A DNA stretch of 64,000 nt from Symbiodinium natans (GCA_905221605.1 CAJNDS010002192.1:1-64000), one strand, 5' to 3'; counted from the first letter of the stretch, positions 25,761 through 36,850 are shown. The notes: generated by a model from the sequence alone, not told the origin. Translations and numbers: made by a program.

Positions 25761-25793
25761 CAATCCAAACGACAGATTCTATTGTTTGGATTG
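25761..25793. repeat. 33 nt hairpin module, copy 1
   Basis: Two 12 nt arms, CAATCCAAACGA and TTGTTTGGATTG, separated by a 9 nt loop. The arms pair along their length with one wobble. It lies 661-693 bp beyond the stop of the giant helicase ORF. Flanking sequence is not shared with the other three copies, so the hairpin itself is the repeated unit. Confidence 0.85.
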
Positions 25794-26286
25794 AGAACAG
25801 CGTTTTGACGGACAGGAGTGGCCGTGTCCTGTGAAGATATTCTGAACGTGTCAGCGATCTTTGTGAATGAAGACGCAGCTTGAGCCAGAAAATTAGTCGC
25901 CTGGTCGAGCACGACGGGACGCCGCAGCCATAAGAAAACAACACACCGTTTGCACTACTCAAGTCACGCTCAATGTTTAGGCTTTCGTACTGCAACAACT
26001 GCATCCTAAAGCTTGCGACACACTTTTAACGTCAGCAGCTGTTGCGTCGACCGCTACGGTGCTGGCGAAGGCTTCGGCTTGGCGGCCGGCTTGGGTAAGG
26101 TTACAAAACTCTTGGCTCCAGCATCGCTACAAGTAAGTATCATTTTCAATTTCCGCGCTGGGGCCAAGTAGGCTTTTGGAAATTTTTGATTCAAGTAGAT
26201 CACACGTGGAATGGGCTACGCGCTCACAGAAACAAGAGTCCGTGAACAAGAGTTCCAACAGTGTTCGCGCGAAACCCCCAACTCCT

Positions 26287-26437
26287 AGAGGAAGCAGGCT
26301 GCAACCTGCTTGAGGGCCCTGGCCTGTAGGACTTGCACAACATCTGCTGCGCGGAAGGTTGTTCGGCGCCAAACCCCAGATCACACAGGCAGGGGGTTGC
26401 AGCCTCCTGGAGGGCCCTGGCCTGTGCGACTTGCAGA
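26287..26437. repeat. 101 bp tandem duplication just 3' of the helicase ORF
   Basis: GAGGGCCCTGGCCTGT occurs at 26311 and again 101 bp later, each preceded by GCAGG..GCAACCTGC / GGTTGCAGCCT. On the minus strand this is the first about 150 bp after the stop codon. Confidence 0.7.
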
Positions 26438-26453
26438 GCTCGGCAGCTTCGCT

Positions 26454-29400
26454 TCAACTCTCACGGGCTGTGCTGGCGGCAGCGAAACTATTTGCTGAGA
26501 CAGGCCAACCCAGCGCTTGTCGTGCTGCTGCTGCTCTCTTTCTGGTTGCTGTTGCTTTTTCTGCGAAAACCTGAGCAAATGAGTGCGTTAGCTCCGACGG
26601 AGGCCCTGATTCGATAATCTCGAAGATCTTTGGGTTCAAACCTACTGTTCGGAGTTTCTCCAAACTTCGGACTCTGCTCAACAGCACATAAACTATGAGA
26701 TACTGTATGTCCTTGGACGCTCGAGCGGGCATGTGCAGGTGCGCAATGAGACCATCGGCAGTTACCCCCTGCATGCTGTACAAGGCGCATGCCTTTTCGT
26801 ACATGAGTGGAAACTGGGTGCGCTTGACAGCAGAAGAAAACGAGGCCCCCTTTGAACTGAACTGCCATGTTACTGACTGCGGCTTCACCAACAAAACTCC
26901 TGGGAAAAACGAGCAAGCTTGGCATTTGAGGGACGGCCCACTCAAGCGATGCTCGCGACATGGCACCGGGGGAAGGAATTCGATTGCACAGTCGTCCACC
27001 CTCACAAAAATCTGGAGCGGCATGTATTGAAGGTACACGACTGGTGTCTCGTGGAACTCTTGCTTGGATCTGCAGAAAGGCTCTGCTGGGTCAAAGGTTA
27101 TTCCTACGATGGTCCCGGCTGTGTCCTGGCACACAAAGGGAGCAGCAACGTTGCATGTGAGTCTGACACGCATGTTCATGTGAAACATGCAAAAGCCAGG
27201 TAGACGTTTTGTCGTTGACAGGCTCGGCTCCTCAAGCATCTCTGCATGGAGGCATTTGTCTGCCGGCTTGCTTGGGCAATCGATCGCTTGACAGCAGAAA
27301 AGCACTCTTCCATGGGACGCCGCAGACATCTGCGAGCGCATGTAGACAGCAAAAGTTGTGACAGACCACAAGTAGCAGGATTGAAACCAAGTTTCATACT
27401 CTTGTCGCCAAGGCATGGCTTGCCGAGGCACGGGCACGCCTGCGTTTTTCGAGTCTTTCGAGCCGCGACATGCGTCCAAGGATGTGCTTTCCAAGGCTTG
27501 TCTTTCTTCGGCTGTCAACTTTTCGCCTCCCGGAACACGCATTTTTCTTAAAATGGATATAAGTAAGGGATCCGTAAACCTCATGGCCGCTTCCATCAAG
27601 TAAACCATTTCCACGTTTGCGAACATTGCACAGCCAGCTTTGTGCTCCGCACTGGCTGGCAACGTTACGTCCGACATAAGTGAAGTTTGCTTGGGGACCG
27701 GCGGCAGCTGGAGATGATCTCCCAGCATCAAGAAAATTGGAACATCTCCAAAGAGATTTTTCTGTTCGGCGTACGTGTGAATATCTAGGCCGAAGATAGT
27801 GGAGCGGGCATACATGGCACGCAGTGCAAGAGCATGTAGCAACGCCGCTGGCAGTTGGGAAAACTCATCCAAGGCAACTGCACCGACAGGCGCAAAAATT
27901 GCCTCTAATTTTTTTCGCGCATCATGCTTGCCTAGCGACAACGCGTACGCGCGAAGCGAGTCCGACGGCTTGAGGCTTGCCAAAGTGTGAACCGTTCTGC
28001 CGTGGACTCCTCTGGCTGCTTTGTTTGACGGAGCTCCTCGCACCATGCTCCCGAAAAAGGTTTCGAACAAGGGAGTCAGGACTTTCATGAGCAAGGTTGA
28101 TTTGCCGCAACCACCACCGCCAATGATGGCCATGCGTGCAAGCGCTCCACACTTGGGGAGCAGGTGAGTGGACTTGTCACGTCTGCCAAGAAACGCCTTC
28201 TGCATTGGCTCCACCAAAAGTGCAACGATGTCCATTTGCTCGTCATTCATCTTGGCAGCCTGCATCAGCTTCCAAGCCACGTGGCATGGACCCCGCATGC
28301 AATCAGGCAGTTCCACCACAACGCACTGAGGCATACCTGCAGCAGCAGCATTCCGCTTCATCAAGTCCAGACGCGCATCCGTCTGCGCGTCTTCAGACAT
28401 GACTACTGAGGTCACTGAAGCACTGGCAGCCATGGGCACGGCGCTTTCCGCAGATCGCATCTGTTGGATAACTGCAGATTGGTGAGCAGCCAAGTTTGAT
28501 GTGTCGGCGAAGAGTTGCGCGCTTGTCACCAGCTCCTTGACAGGCCCACCGACTTGCTCCAGCTGTGAACACAAGTCGCCTTCTCGATGCTTGCCTGGCT
28601 GCGACGCACGTTTCCGGGCTTCTGTGTGCATTAGAAGGTCTCTGCACTCCTGCGGGCTAAAGGAAACCATTGGCCGTCTGTCCCACATGTTAGCAAAAGA
28701 CTCGTCCTCGACATCACATTCTTCATCGTACTGCTGCGGTTCTCCGCCAATGAATTCGGTCTGCTTGTCGTTTGTCAAGGAACTGCTGGGATCATCAGGC
28801 TCGCTTTCTGAGTCTGCAGGCACACGCTTGTCAACTTGCAATGGCTTTGCGCCTGCCAGCTTCTGCAAATACATATTGTCAAGGACATCAATCATATGCA
28901 AAGCATTGAACTCTTCCAAGTGCAATTGGTCCGGGTGCATTCCCGAACAAATGCCAACAAAGCAGCAGACACAATCCAAGATATGGGCAGTGAAGACACC
29001 ATGCTTCTGAACAAGGCATTGCAACATTGTCGCTCGTAGTCTTGGTTGCTGTGTGCACGGCGGCTGAGATTCCGACTTCGGCCACCATGTGCGAAACAGG
29101 CTCGTGTCTACGATGACAGATATCTTTTGAGCACGCTGCATCTTGACGAAGCCCTTTTGCGCCAGGTTTCGTAGCTCAGCCTTGCGGCTCTTCCACGTCG
29201 AACAGAAAGACCACTGCGAGCGACGCTGAGTTAGGCAGCATTTGTGCAGCATCGGGTCCGCGCAAGAACCAGCCTCTTTGCAAGACAGGTGTGTGTTGCA
29301 CAACATAAGTTTGTACGCAGCCAAGTCCTCTCCATCTCGCCTTTCGGCTTTGGGCATCGCAATTCCACAATGTCTAGGAATGACAGGCCTGTTGCGCAGG

Positions 29401-32400
29401 CACTGCACGTACTGTGTAGCAATGCAGTAGTGCGGCTCAAAAAAAAAATACGCGGAAGGCTGCGAGCTTTGTCGTGGCTTCGGCACTCTGTCGATGTATG
29501 CAACATACAGCTGCAAAGACAAACCTTGCAGGAAAGGTCCGCGGTGTAGCCAGTCATCATGACGGGATGTGGTGACACGTAAGCTCCTCGGTAGAACGAC
29601 GGCGGGTAAGTCGTCTTTTGAACTGTCTTCACTTGCGTCGTCTTCGGAATGGTCAACCGTATCTTTGCTGAGCGCCGCGGCAGGTTGGATTTCGTATTCT
29701 ACAGTTGACACAGACACCTTTTCACTTCCAGGACACAGAGCCTCAAGGACTTGGTCGGAATTGCCATTCAGCAAACGTTGGCAATGCATCATCATGTACC
29801 ATATCCGGTTCAAGAACAAGGGCATGTCCATGTGCGTTGTCCAAAAATGCTCTTCCGTCTCGATGAACAAAGCGAGCTCCGTGGCACTCTGCCACGAGGA
29901 GCGGTTTGCTGAGAACGCAAGTCTCAACAAGACTTTCTGGGCTTTCTGCTTCACCGTCAAATTGTCTGCATTGGCCTGCGGCGCCTTCATCTCTGATTCT
30001 AACCGCTCGAGGCCACGAGCATATTGCGTAGTTACTTGGTTGAGTTCTTCCAACGGCTTGCACTGGTACTTGGTAATGTAATAGTCGGTGTTGTTTGCAC
30101 TTATGTGAGTTGCAATGATCGAGCGCAGCAGATCTCGAACGTAGAGCTCATCAATTTGCCGCACTGTTATGCTTTGCAAGTTGAACGCAACATGCTTCAG
30201 ATCGCAGTTTAATTCGATCGTGGCTTCATCTCTGCTGAGCAGGAACGCTCGAAGCATGATCCGGAAGTCAAAGTTACACCGGGTAGCAGACTGCGCCACG
30301 TCAGAAGTTGGCCCTCTAAACGGCTGCAAGCGGACAGGCTGCACCAGGCCCAGTTCGTTTCGGGCGTTGGAGGTCTGTACGTGTGGCACTGTCACGAGGC
30401 TTTTGCCTCTACGTCTGAAGCGCCGCTTTGCTCCATCAAGGATCAGCTCGAGCACACGGTAGAAAAAGAAGCGGCAAGCTGGGGCTTTTTTCCGACCAAG
30501 CATGTCGGCTTTGGCTTCAGCAGAGACCTTTTTCAAGTGTTTCACACAAGTGGCGCTGCAATCATGCATGTGATTTGCGTGCTGCAGAAAGCGAGAGTCA
30601 AGGCTAAAGGATCTTGCCCATTGCTCAGCATCCTCGCGCAACTCGTTCGTCGAAGCCAGGCATCCTTTCACGTTCAGAACACCGTGAACTTGACCTTTGC
30701 CATCACTCGCCCAAGGAAGCCACTGGAGCGCGGCTGGTTCTGCAAACTGTGCGCTTTGACCCTGAGCCTCTGGCTCATGGAATGGAACGCCTTGACTTCG
30801 CGCCTCTTGCGCTTGGCAGGGCACCCTTTGACCTTGGCCCTCTGGCGCCTGCAAAGGCACGCCTTCATCTCGAACTTCTGGCACCTGCTCCAAACACTGC
30901 AGTTTCACAGGCAAACGATAGTTCGGAAACATGCTAAGCTCACACCCTGTCAACGGGACAGCGCGGTAAGCGTTCAGCGATGGTCTTCGCTCTGCAGCGG
31001 CCGCTCGTTCTTCTGCTGCGATGTGCGCGAACGGCTCCGAAGCAGTGACATCCAGCTTTTGGCGATAGGTCACGCCGTCAGCTTCCAGTTGTCCGTCCAT
31101 TCGTGACTGCGCCTGTTGCTTCTGCGAGAACGGCTCTGGATCCAAGTGTATTCCGAACTGCGAGCCGGTTAAGACACCTGACTCGTACTGGCAGGTTGAC
31201 ACAAACCCCAGCAAGTTTTCATTCCAGCGCTGCAAATCTGCCATGGAGAGGCTGGCCATGCGTCGGCAGAAATTTGGCCCATGCAGTTTCTTGTGGCCAT
31301 GGTTGAAGCCACGCCCCTGAGCTTCGTCGGCTTGCATGGCGGCTACGAGACAGCCCACGAGACCCGGTCGGCAACTGGCTGCCCAGACGTCTTCACGCAT
31401 GCTCTCCAGGCCTTCACCGGAGTTCATGCTCCACCGACCAGAACGCAGCAAGTCGATAGCAAGTAGAAATCTATACGTAAGCTCCTCTTTGAGAACAAAC
31501 AGCTTCATCCCCGTACGTGGGGAAGTTGCTAAGATTTGATGCATGGCTTGAAGCGTCGGCATCTTAGGCTTTTCGCAGCCCACCTGTCCCTGAACGGCTC
31601 CTCCAGTTGCAAGCGCAGGCACCAATGGAGAATATGTGTCGGCATAATTTGCCGTACAAAAGGCGTGTAAGGGTCCACACCAGTGCGTCATCGCTCCGCC
31701 AAGATGGCGTAGCCGCATCTTATAGCCATTCGTCATTGGGACGGCAGCGGTGGAAAACTCAAGGTGGTTTAAGGCAACGCGAACACGCGCCTGCGACTCA
31801 CTCGGGGAATCGGCTGCTTTAACGCCTGCGTTGCGCAGCAACGCATCCAGAAAGTCAGACGAAGATGCACTGGCAATTTGAGCAATCTGTTGCTCAAACC
31901 CTGGTCGATCAAAGCATGCACGCACTTGCTGCATCGTGCGCAACCTGCGGAGAGTGTCACCGAAAATGCATACAAACTCAGGTGTGTCAAACCGGGACCG
32001 CTGTGCTGCACAGTACTTCTCAGCATCGTCTGGCAACGAGTACTGCATTTCTTCTCGGTTCAGCAGCGCACGGAAAAGCGCCGCAGCTGCCAAAGGCACG
32101 GGGCGCCTGGGCAGAAAAGGGGATGCGTCCCCAAAAAAAAATTCTGTAAAGCATGCTGGCCACGTGGACCATTTGAAGATCGACATCGGTGCAGAAGTGG
32201 GCACCGCGATGCCGCGATGCTCCTCGTCTGCACCAGCACAAGCAATGTCATCTAGCACGGCTTTGTTAGTTCGGGACAGCTTTCTTATGACATCCTGAAT
32301 GTCGATGACCATTCTCCTACATGTTTCCTCTGCAGCAACGCGATTTGTGTCTGGCACAGTGTCAGCTGCTTGTCCAGACAGCGCGCGCTCAGCCATTCGC

Positions 32401-35400
32401 TGCGCCTCTTTCTGAACTAATTCCATCTTGCAAGACAAAGCGCTGAAAAGCTGCGCTGGTTTAGGGTCGAAATTGGGGTCGAATCCGATCATGGTCTGGG
32501 CGCTGCCAGATTCCTCCGCCACAGCATCAAGCGCCGCTTCTTCATCGGCATTGACGTCCTCATCCTCAACGTCTGTGTCTTCTTGCGCCGAAGCAGTTAC
32601 TGGGTCCTTGACGCGGGAAGCGGGGCCAGGCATGACTGATTGCAAGTATTGCGCTTCCGGCATGTGCACAGCATGCTCCACGAACGCGCGCGGAACACCA
32701 GCAGCCGGCAAATCCCTTGCTGCTGCTTCGTGATCGATGTCAACGTCTGAAAAAACTGGGCAATGTTTTTTGCGAATCTCTGCACATTGCAAGTACTCAG
32801 CTCGGTTTACTACCAGGAAGTTGCTGCGCGTCACATCCTCGAGGCTCTTGCAAAACACAATCGCCATGCTGTCGAGCATGTTCTGCATGCAAGGAAGTTT
32901 GGCCGTGGCAGAAGCATCTGCTTGCGCTACCAATATAGTGTTCCCCTCCAGCCCCTGCTGGGTTTCGGTTTTGGGTCCTTTTCCCAAAAACACCTTTTTC
33001 ATGACTAATCGACCACGGCCCAGAAGCATTCTGCTGGCTGGAGACAGGCTTGCAAACAATGGGTGCTGTCGGCCCAGCCACATGCCGTTAGCCAGCGCCA
33101 GGGATGGCATCTGCGGTTTGTGTTTGCACAAGGCGCTGACACAATCTCTGCACATGTAAGAGGACCCATCAGGACATCCAACTTTGGCCAAACCTGCTGA
33201 TTTACTCAGGACAGGAACACGTCGAACATGCAGCATCCACTTTCTTTCTGGGCGTGCAGGGTGCGCGACACTGCTGGCCTCCAGTTCACGAAAGGGAATG
33301 CTAGGCATAATCTCCTTATAGTTTTCAATGTTCAAAAGTTCATGAACCTTGTCAGATGGGCCTAGACACAAACGCCCATCTTTGGCACAAAGCGCGACGT
33401 CGGGATCCTGACCTTGACCTTCGCATGGGTTGCTTTCCTGAACGCCGCGAACTTCTGGCCATGAGGTTTGTCCATTTGGTTCTTGGAACAGTAGCACAGA
33501 ATAGCGATTTTCAATCCAATCTTTAACGCAGCAAATGACACAAGCTACTTCCTGACGTGGGACAGCAAAGGGTGTCCGACTAGTCCAATCATTGCACGCG
33601 CTGCCGGGAACTGAGAACTGCTCGAAGAAGCTGTAGTTTTGCAAGGCGCTTCGTTTCACCCATGGCTGTAGTTCACGTGGACCTGCTTGCTGAAATTTCC
33701 ACAGCACCTGTTTTCGATACTCCGCATATCCGCCATGTGTGGTCTTGCAGTGTTGGTTCAAGGCACACGTGTGCAAAAAACCTGTGTGGCACAACTGGCA
33801 GACAATCGGGGCAGGCAACTCTGGGAAACCATGTTTCGCGGAGGTGTGAGCAGTTGCTCCGATCTGGGCGTGCATGGCTAGATCATGCTGGGCAGGCAAC
33901 GAGGACGTTACAATGTAGCTACGTGTCTTGCTCAGGACGCAGGCGTACTTGGAGGTTTTGGAACGCAGCGGCTTGTTTAGCCGCTCCAAAAAAGCACAGC
34001 ACGTGGCAGCCACACGGGCATCCATCTGCGTCAAGTCCACATCATGCTGTCTCATGGCTTGGATTTGCCGCTGCACTAGCTTGGCGACTGCATCGTGCCT
34101 GCTGTCATGGTCTATGCCCAGAAACCGGCGGTTTGCTGCAGCGTTAGCTGTTCGTTCCACGAAGGCCACGAGGACGGCGACTATACCCGAAGCATCAGAA
34201 GATTGGCTCACGAGGACTTGTTGCGCCGCGCGCTGCCTTCGCGATTGGCACACAAGGGACACTAAAGATTTGGCTTCGATGGGTAGCTGCCAGTATTCTC
34301 TATCATCAAATTCAATTAACGCAAGCTGCCACCAAAACTGTGACGCACTCGGCAACAGATCGCATCTGTCAAGCAAGTCGTCTCCGAAGGGCAACACATT
34401 CAACACAGCGGCATCCTTCCGGCACATGGCCGCTAGGTCTGATACATTTCTGGGCGTCGCACACAGCGGGTCTCCCGATTCATGCTCGTGCTCAGCGGCA
34501 ATGCTGAGGTGAAATCGTTCGGCGCAACTGCGCAGAAGCGTTGCAGAACATTCATAGTGAACGAACTCAACTGGAACACGAACTCGAGCGCCGCTCGTTC
34601 GCAATTGCGTCACAACCTTGGCTTCAGCGATCATGGCCTTCAACGGATGTTGAGACAAGTCCCGGTAGGACAACTTCTGCGCGTGCCGTAGCAAGAACGT
34701 AAACCTCGCTTGCAGCTCAACAGAGTCTGGCGCAGCTACAGACTTTAAGGCTTTCTGCGCTCGCAACAGATCACGCAGCCACCACCAGCTTGTGAACAGG
34801 CGATTCGCGTACCTGCTATTCTGGTTGTCGGATTCCACTCCGGAACTGACTCCTGCTCTTTTAACAATCTCATGCAGCGTGGTCTGTTTCTTCTGAGGAG
34901 GCACAAGTTGGTTTTCTGATGCATCTCGCTTGCGCGAGTTCCGGTCTGCAGGACCAGAGAGCTTTGGTGGCAGAGGTTCCGGGCCAAGAGAAGTTGTTTC
35001 TTCCACTCGTGGTCGCTTCAAGTTAACTGCATCTCCGCACTGCACAGAATCTGCGCTAGCAGCACTTACCGAAGCGAGTGAAGAAGGCCCCGAAGGCACT
35101 GAACCCTCAAGAAATCCGACCAAGCCATGTTCTGCATGCTCTGTGACATCAGGCAAACGACGCTGGCCGCACCTAGTTTCGAGAAGTTTGGCTTTGGTCT
35201 GTTCATGCAGCTTGGAGACCTGGTGGGTGTGCACAGAGTCTTGCAGCAGGTCTGCGACGGGTCGCTCTGACCACTTGTGCTGAGCACTGCCTGCAGGACT
35301 CTCCTTCTTGATACGTCGAGGCACACCATTCTGGGACGCAAGTCTCCGAAGTGTCACAAGTTGGCTACGCCCACCATGCGATTCCAGCACAGCTCTCAAC

Positions 35401-36050
35401 TCTCTTACTTGGACTAGAGCAGACAACGCTTCATCGTCGCCGTTCAATGCTGCTTCGTTCGCGTCCACAAAAGCCATCTTGTCTTCAGTGGTCATATCAC
35501 AGCCGGTCTTAGGTGGGAACAATGGAAAGCACAGAGCACAAGGCAGTAGAAGCACAGGGAGGACACCACCGGGCTTTGCGTGCGTGACAGCAAGCAGAGC
35601 AAAAAGCGTCATCGCTCGGCATCTGCGTTGAGACGAGCAATGCACGCCGCGCATATAAGCCGCAACGACAAGAAGCATGCTTGCATAAGCAGTTACCTTG
35701 GAAACGCAGCTGACCTCATTGCCTTCAATGTCACAAAAAGTCAACACCACGCAGATCAGTAGCCAAATTGACGGGCCCAGGTTTCGAGGCCAGCATAGCC
35801 CTTGAAGAGAATTGCACGCGCAGCGTAAGCTTGCAGGTCTGGGGACAGCTATTTTCCAAATTGTTATGCATCCGTTCGAGCGCTGCACAACACGGGCGCA
35901 GCAACAGAAACCTCGGCTGACTGTGGCTTTCCGTGTCCTTCGACGGACCCTGCCGATTTTCTGTGCAACTTCAACGCATTGCCAGTGCTGCAACTTTCTC
36001 AGAAGGCTAAACGAAGCAAGCAGCCACACAACAGCGCACGCCAAGCCCAT
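26454..36050 (-). CDS. Helitron-like Rep/PIF1 helicase, single giant ORF
   Basis: An uninterrupted ORF of 3,198 codons. The true start is probably the internal MTTEDKM at 35495 (residue 186), because the upstream part is hydrophobic and looks like untranslated sequence. Visible in order: a C2H2 zinc finger (C-x2-C-x12-H-x4-H, residues about 750-771); a Cys-rich DUF6570-like block (about 955-1060); RGFNHGHKKL with an HxH pair at 1584/1586, where Helitron Rep proteins have their HUH motif; a HDCSATC...CRFFF knuckle (about 1829-1855); YITKYQCK at 1991-1998, matching the Helitron YxxKYxxK two-tyrosine motif; then a PIF1-type helicase with Walker A GGGGCGKST (K2650), DEFSQ (2728), GDHLQLPPV (2777-2785) and YVLLSRVRSL (about 3121-3130). 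By family knowledge this should nick and unwind DNA for rolling-circle transposition. The middle residue of HUH is glycine rather than hydrophobic, so nicking activity is uncertain. The absence of introns and stops over 9.6 kb suggests a recent or maintained element. Confidence 0.85.
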   Translation of the reverse strand: MGLACAVVWLLASFSLLRKLQHWQCVEVAQKIGRVRRRTRKATVSRGFCCCARVVQRSNGCITIWKIAVPRPASLRCACNSLQGLCWPRNLGPSIWLLICVVLTFCDIEGNEVSCVSKVTAYASMLLVVAAYMRGVHCSSQRRCRAMTLFALLAVTHAKPGGVLPVLLLPCALCFPLFPPKTGCDMTTEDKMAFVDANEAALNGDDEALSALVQVRELRAVLESHGGRSQLVTLRRLASQNGVPRRIKKESPAGSAQHKWSERPVADLLQDSVHTHQVSKLHEQTKAKLLETRCGQRRLPDVTEHAEHGLVGFLEGSVPSGPSSLASVSAASADSVQCGDAVNLKRPRVEETTSLGPEPLPPKLSGPADRNSRKRDASENQLVPPQKKQTTLHEIVKRAGVSSGVESDNQNSRYANRLFTSWWWLRDLLRAQKALKSVAAPDSVELQARFTFLLRHAQKLSYRDLSQHPLKAMIAEAKVVTQLRTSGARVRVPVEFVHYECSATLLRSCAERFHLSIAAEHEHESGDPLCATPRNVSDLAAMCRKDAAVLNVLPFGDDLLDRCDLLPSASQFWWQLALIEFDDREYWQLPIEAKSLVSLVCQSRRQRAAQQVLVSQSSDASGIVAVLVAFVERTANAAANRRFLGIDHDSRHDAVAKLVQRQIQAMRQHDVDLTQMDARVAATCCAFLERLNKPLRSKTSKYACVLSKTRSYIVTSSLPAQHDLAMHAQIGATAHTSAKHGFPELPAPIVCQLCHTGFLHTCALNQHCKTTHGGYAEYRKQVLWKFQQAGPRELQPWVKRSALQNYSFFEQFSVPGSACNDWTSRTPFAVPRQEVACVICCVKDWIENRYSVLLFQEPNGQTSWPEVRGVQESNPCEGQGQDPDVALCAKDGRLCLGPSDKVHELLNIENYKEIMPSIPFRELEASSVAHPARPERKWMLHVRRVPVLSKSAGLAKVGCPDGSSYMCRDCVSALCKHKPQMPSLALANGMWLGRQHPLFASLSPASRMLLGRGRLVMKKVFLGKGPKTETQQGLEGNTILVAQADASATAKLPCMQNMLDSMAIVFCKSLEDVTRSNFLVVNRAEYLQCAEIRKKHCPVFSDVDIDHEAAARDLPAAGVPRAFVEHAVHMPEAQYLQSVMPGPASRVKDPVTASAQEDTDVEDEDVNADEEAALDAVAEESGSAQTMIGFDPNFDPKPAQLFSALSCKMELVQKEAQRMAERALSGQAADTVPDTNRVAAEETCRRMVIDIQDVIRKLSRTNKAVLDDIACAGADEEHRGIAVPTSAPMSIFKWSTWPACFTEFFFGDASPFLPRRPVPLAAAALFRALLNREEMQYSLPDDAEKYCAAQRSRFDTPEFVCIFGDTLRRLRTMQQVRACFDRPGFEQQIAQIASASSSDFLDALLRNAGVKAADSPSESQARVRVALNHLEFSTAAVPMTNGYKMRLRHLGGAMTHWCGPLHAFCTANYADTYSPLVPALATGGAVQGQVGCEKPKMPTLQAMHQILATSPRTGMKLFVLKEELTYRFLLAIDLLRSGRWSMNSGEGLESMREDVWAASCRPGLVGCLVAAMQADEAQGRGFNHGHKKLHGPNFCRRMASLSMADLQRWNENLLGFVSTCQYESGVLTGSQFGIHLDPEPFSQKQQAQSRMDGQLEADGVTYRQKLDVTASEPFAHIAAEERAAAAERRPSLNAYRAVPLTGCELSMFPNYRLPVKLQCLEQVPEVRDEGVPLQAPEGQGQRVPCQAQEARSQGVPFHEPEAQGQSAQFAEPAALQWLPWASDGKGQVHGVLNVKGCLASTNELREDAEQWARSFSLDSRFLQHANHMHDCSATCVKHLKKVSAEAKADMLGRKKAPACRFFFYRVLELILDGAKRRFRRRGKSLVTVPHVQTSNARNELGLVQPVRLQPFRGPTSDVAQSATRCNFDFRIMLRAFLLSRDEATIELNCDLKHVAFNLQSITVRQIDELYVRDLLRSIIATHISANNTDYYITKYQCKPLEELNQVTTQYARGLERLESEMKAPQANADNLTVKQKAQKVLLRLAFSANRSSWQSATELALFIETEEHFWTTHMDMPLFLNRIWYMMMHCQRLLNGNSDQVLEALCPGSEKVSVSTVEYEIQPAAALSKDTVDHSEDDASEDSSKDDLPAVVLPRSLRVTTSRHDDWLHRGPFLQGLSLQLYVAYIDRVPKPRQSSQPSAYFFFEPHYCIATQYVQCLRNRPVIPRHCGIAMPKAERRDGEDLAAYKLMLCNTHLSCKEAGSCADPMLHKCCLTQRRSQWSFCSTWKSRKAELRNLAQKGFVKMQRAQKISVIVDTSLFRTWWPKSESQPPCTQQPRLRATMLQCLVQKHGVFTAHILDCVCCFVGICSGMHPDQLHLEEFNALHMIDVLDNMYLQKLAGAKPLQVDKRVPADSESEPDDPSSSLTNDKQTEFIGGEPQQYDEECDVEDESFANMWDRRPMVSFSPQECRDLLMHTEARKRASQPGKHREGDLCSQLEQVGGPVKELVTSAQLFADTSNLAAHQSAVIQQMRSAESAVPMAASASVTSVVMSEDAQTDARLDLMKRNAAAAGMPQCVVVELPDCMRGPCHVAWKLMQAAKMNDEQMDIVALLVEPMQKAFLGRRDKSTHLLPKCGALARMAIIGGGGCGKSTLLMKVLTPLFETFFGSMVRGAPSNKAARGVHGRTVHTLASLKPSDSLRAYALSLGKHDARKKLEAIFAPVGAVALDEFSQLPAALLHALALRAMYARSTIFGLDIHTYAEQKNLFGDVPIFLMLGDHLQLPPVPKQTSLMSDVTLPASAEHKAGCAMFANVEMVYLMEAAMRFTDPLLISILRKMRVPGGEKLTAEERQALESTSLDACRGSKDSKNAGVPVPRQAMPWRQEYETWFQSCYLWSVTTFAVYMRSQMSAASHGRVLFCCQAIDCPSKPADKCLHAEMLEEPSLSTTKRLPGFCMFHMNMRVRLTCNVAAPFVCQDTAGTIVGITFDPAEPFCRSKQEFHETPVVYLQYMPLQIFVRVDDCAIEFLPPVPCREHRLSGPSLKCQACSFFPGVLLVKPQSVTWQFSSKGASFSSAVKRTQFPLMYEKACALYSMQGVTADGLIAHLHMPARASKDIQYLIVYVLLSRVRSLEKLRTVGLNPKIFEIIESGPPSELTHSFAQVFAEKATATRKRAAAARQALGWPVSANSFAAASTARES

Positions 36051-36059
36051 TCCAGCACA

Positions 36060-36840
36060 GATTAGGATTCACAACCTTGCTTAAGGGAAGTTTCTCAACG
36101 AGCAACAGCACCTTGCAACTTCTCCCGATTCTTCTCCGACTGAAGGGAGGCTCAGCATTTGTTTTGGGCTATTTGGGTTGAGGAATTGTGGGTTGTACAA
36201 TCGGAGTTCTTGTTTGGGTTGCGTGGCTGTGTCCCGATGCAGAAAGCCGCAGGCAGCACAAAACAACAGGCAACTCTTTACTTAGAATCCTTTCGATTCC
36301 ACTTGCAGAAACCACCTTGCAGGAATACTACAGTACAGGAAAGCTCGGAAACAGAGGAGAGGCTCTTTTGTTCTTCGTCTGGCGCAGCTCGCTGTCTCCA
36401 GAGAGCCTTGGCCAGCACGCCGGAAGGGTTGTCATGGATTTCCATCTCGATGCGACATTGTTACTGAGCCCAAGTTGCACTTGAGGAGGCCGTTGGCCCC
36501 TGCCCATGTGGGGCCTAAAAAGCCCCCAAAGACCGTCACGCTTACGCCCTGTGGCCACACCGCCATGTCCAGTGTCAACACCAAGAAACAGCTCAGGGCA
36601 CAGCACCAATTGAAAGCATCAAGAGGATTGGCGACCTGGCGGGAGCCGTTCAGGGTTTTGGGAAGAAGAAGTCAGGTTGCAAGCGTGAGCAACACACATA
36701 CGCAGCCCCGCGCTGGGTGTCACTTTTTGGATCGCCGAACCGGCCCGTGCTTCAGCCGAGGTACAAAACAGCCAAACATCTTCAGATGACGGCGACTGGA
36801 AGTCTTGTGCATCCTACATTACTCGGCTTGCTTGAAACGG
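36060..36840. other. spacer between the helicase and H3-like genes
   Basis: About 0.8 kb. Short open frames exist on both strands but none has consistent protein-like composition. No repeat was recognised. Confidence 0.4.
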
Positions 36841-36850
36841 CGGCGGCGCT

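Noticed and set aside
25750-25765. Helitron 3' end (hairpin followed by CTRR) at hairpin copy 1
   Set aside because: CTGA occurs 7-8 nt past the hairpin on the minus strand, but the next base is A instead of the expected T, and the same hairpin occurs elsewhere without CTRR.
25266-25808. 180-codon plus-strand ORF
   Set aside because: The opposite strand is open over much of it, it runs through the dispersed 33 nt hairpin, and no domain or consistent composition was seen.
28501-34691. Many 60-240 codon plus-strand ORFs opposite the helicase
   Set aside because: Shadows of the strongly coding minus frame.
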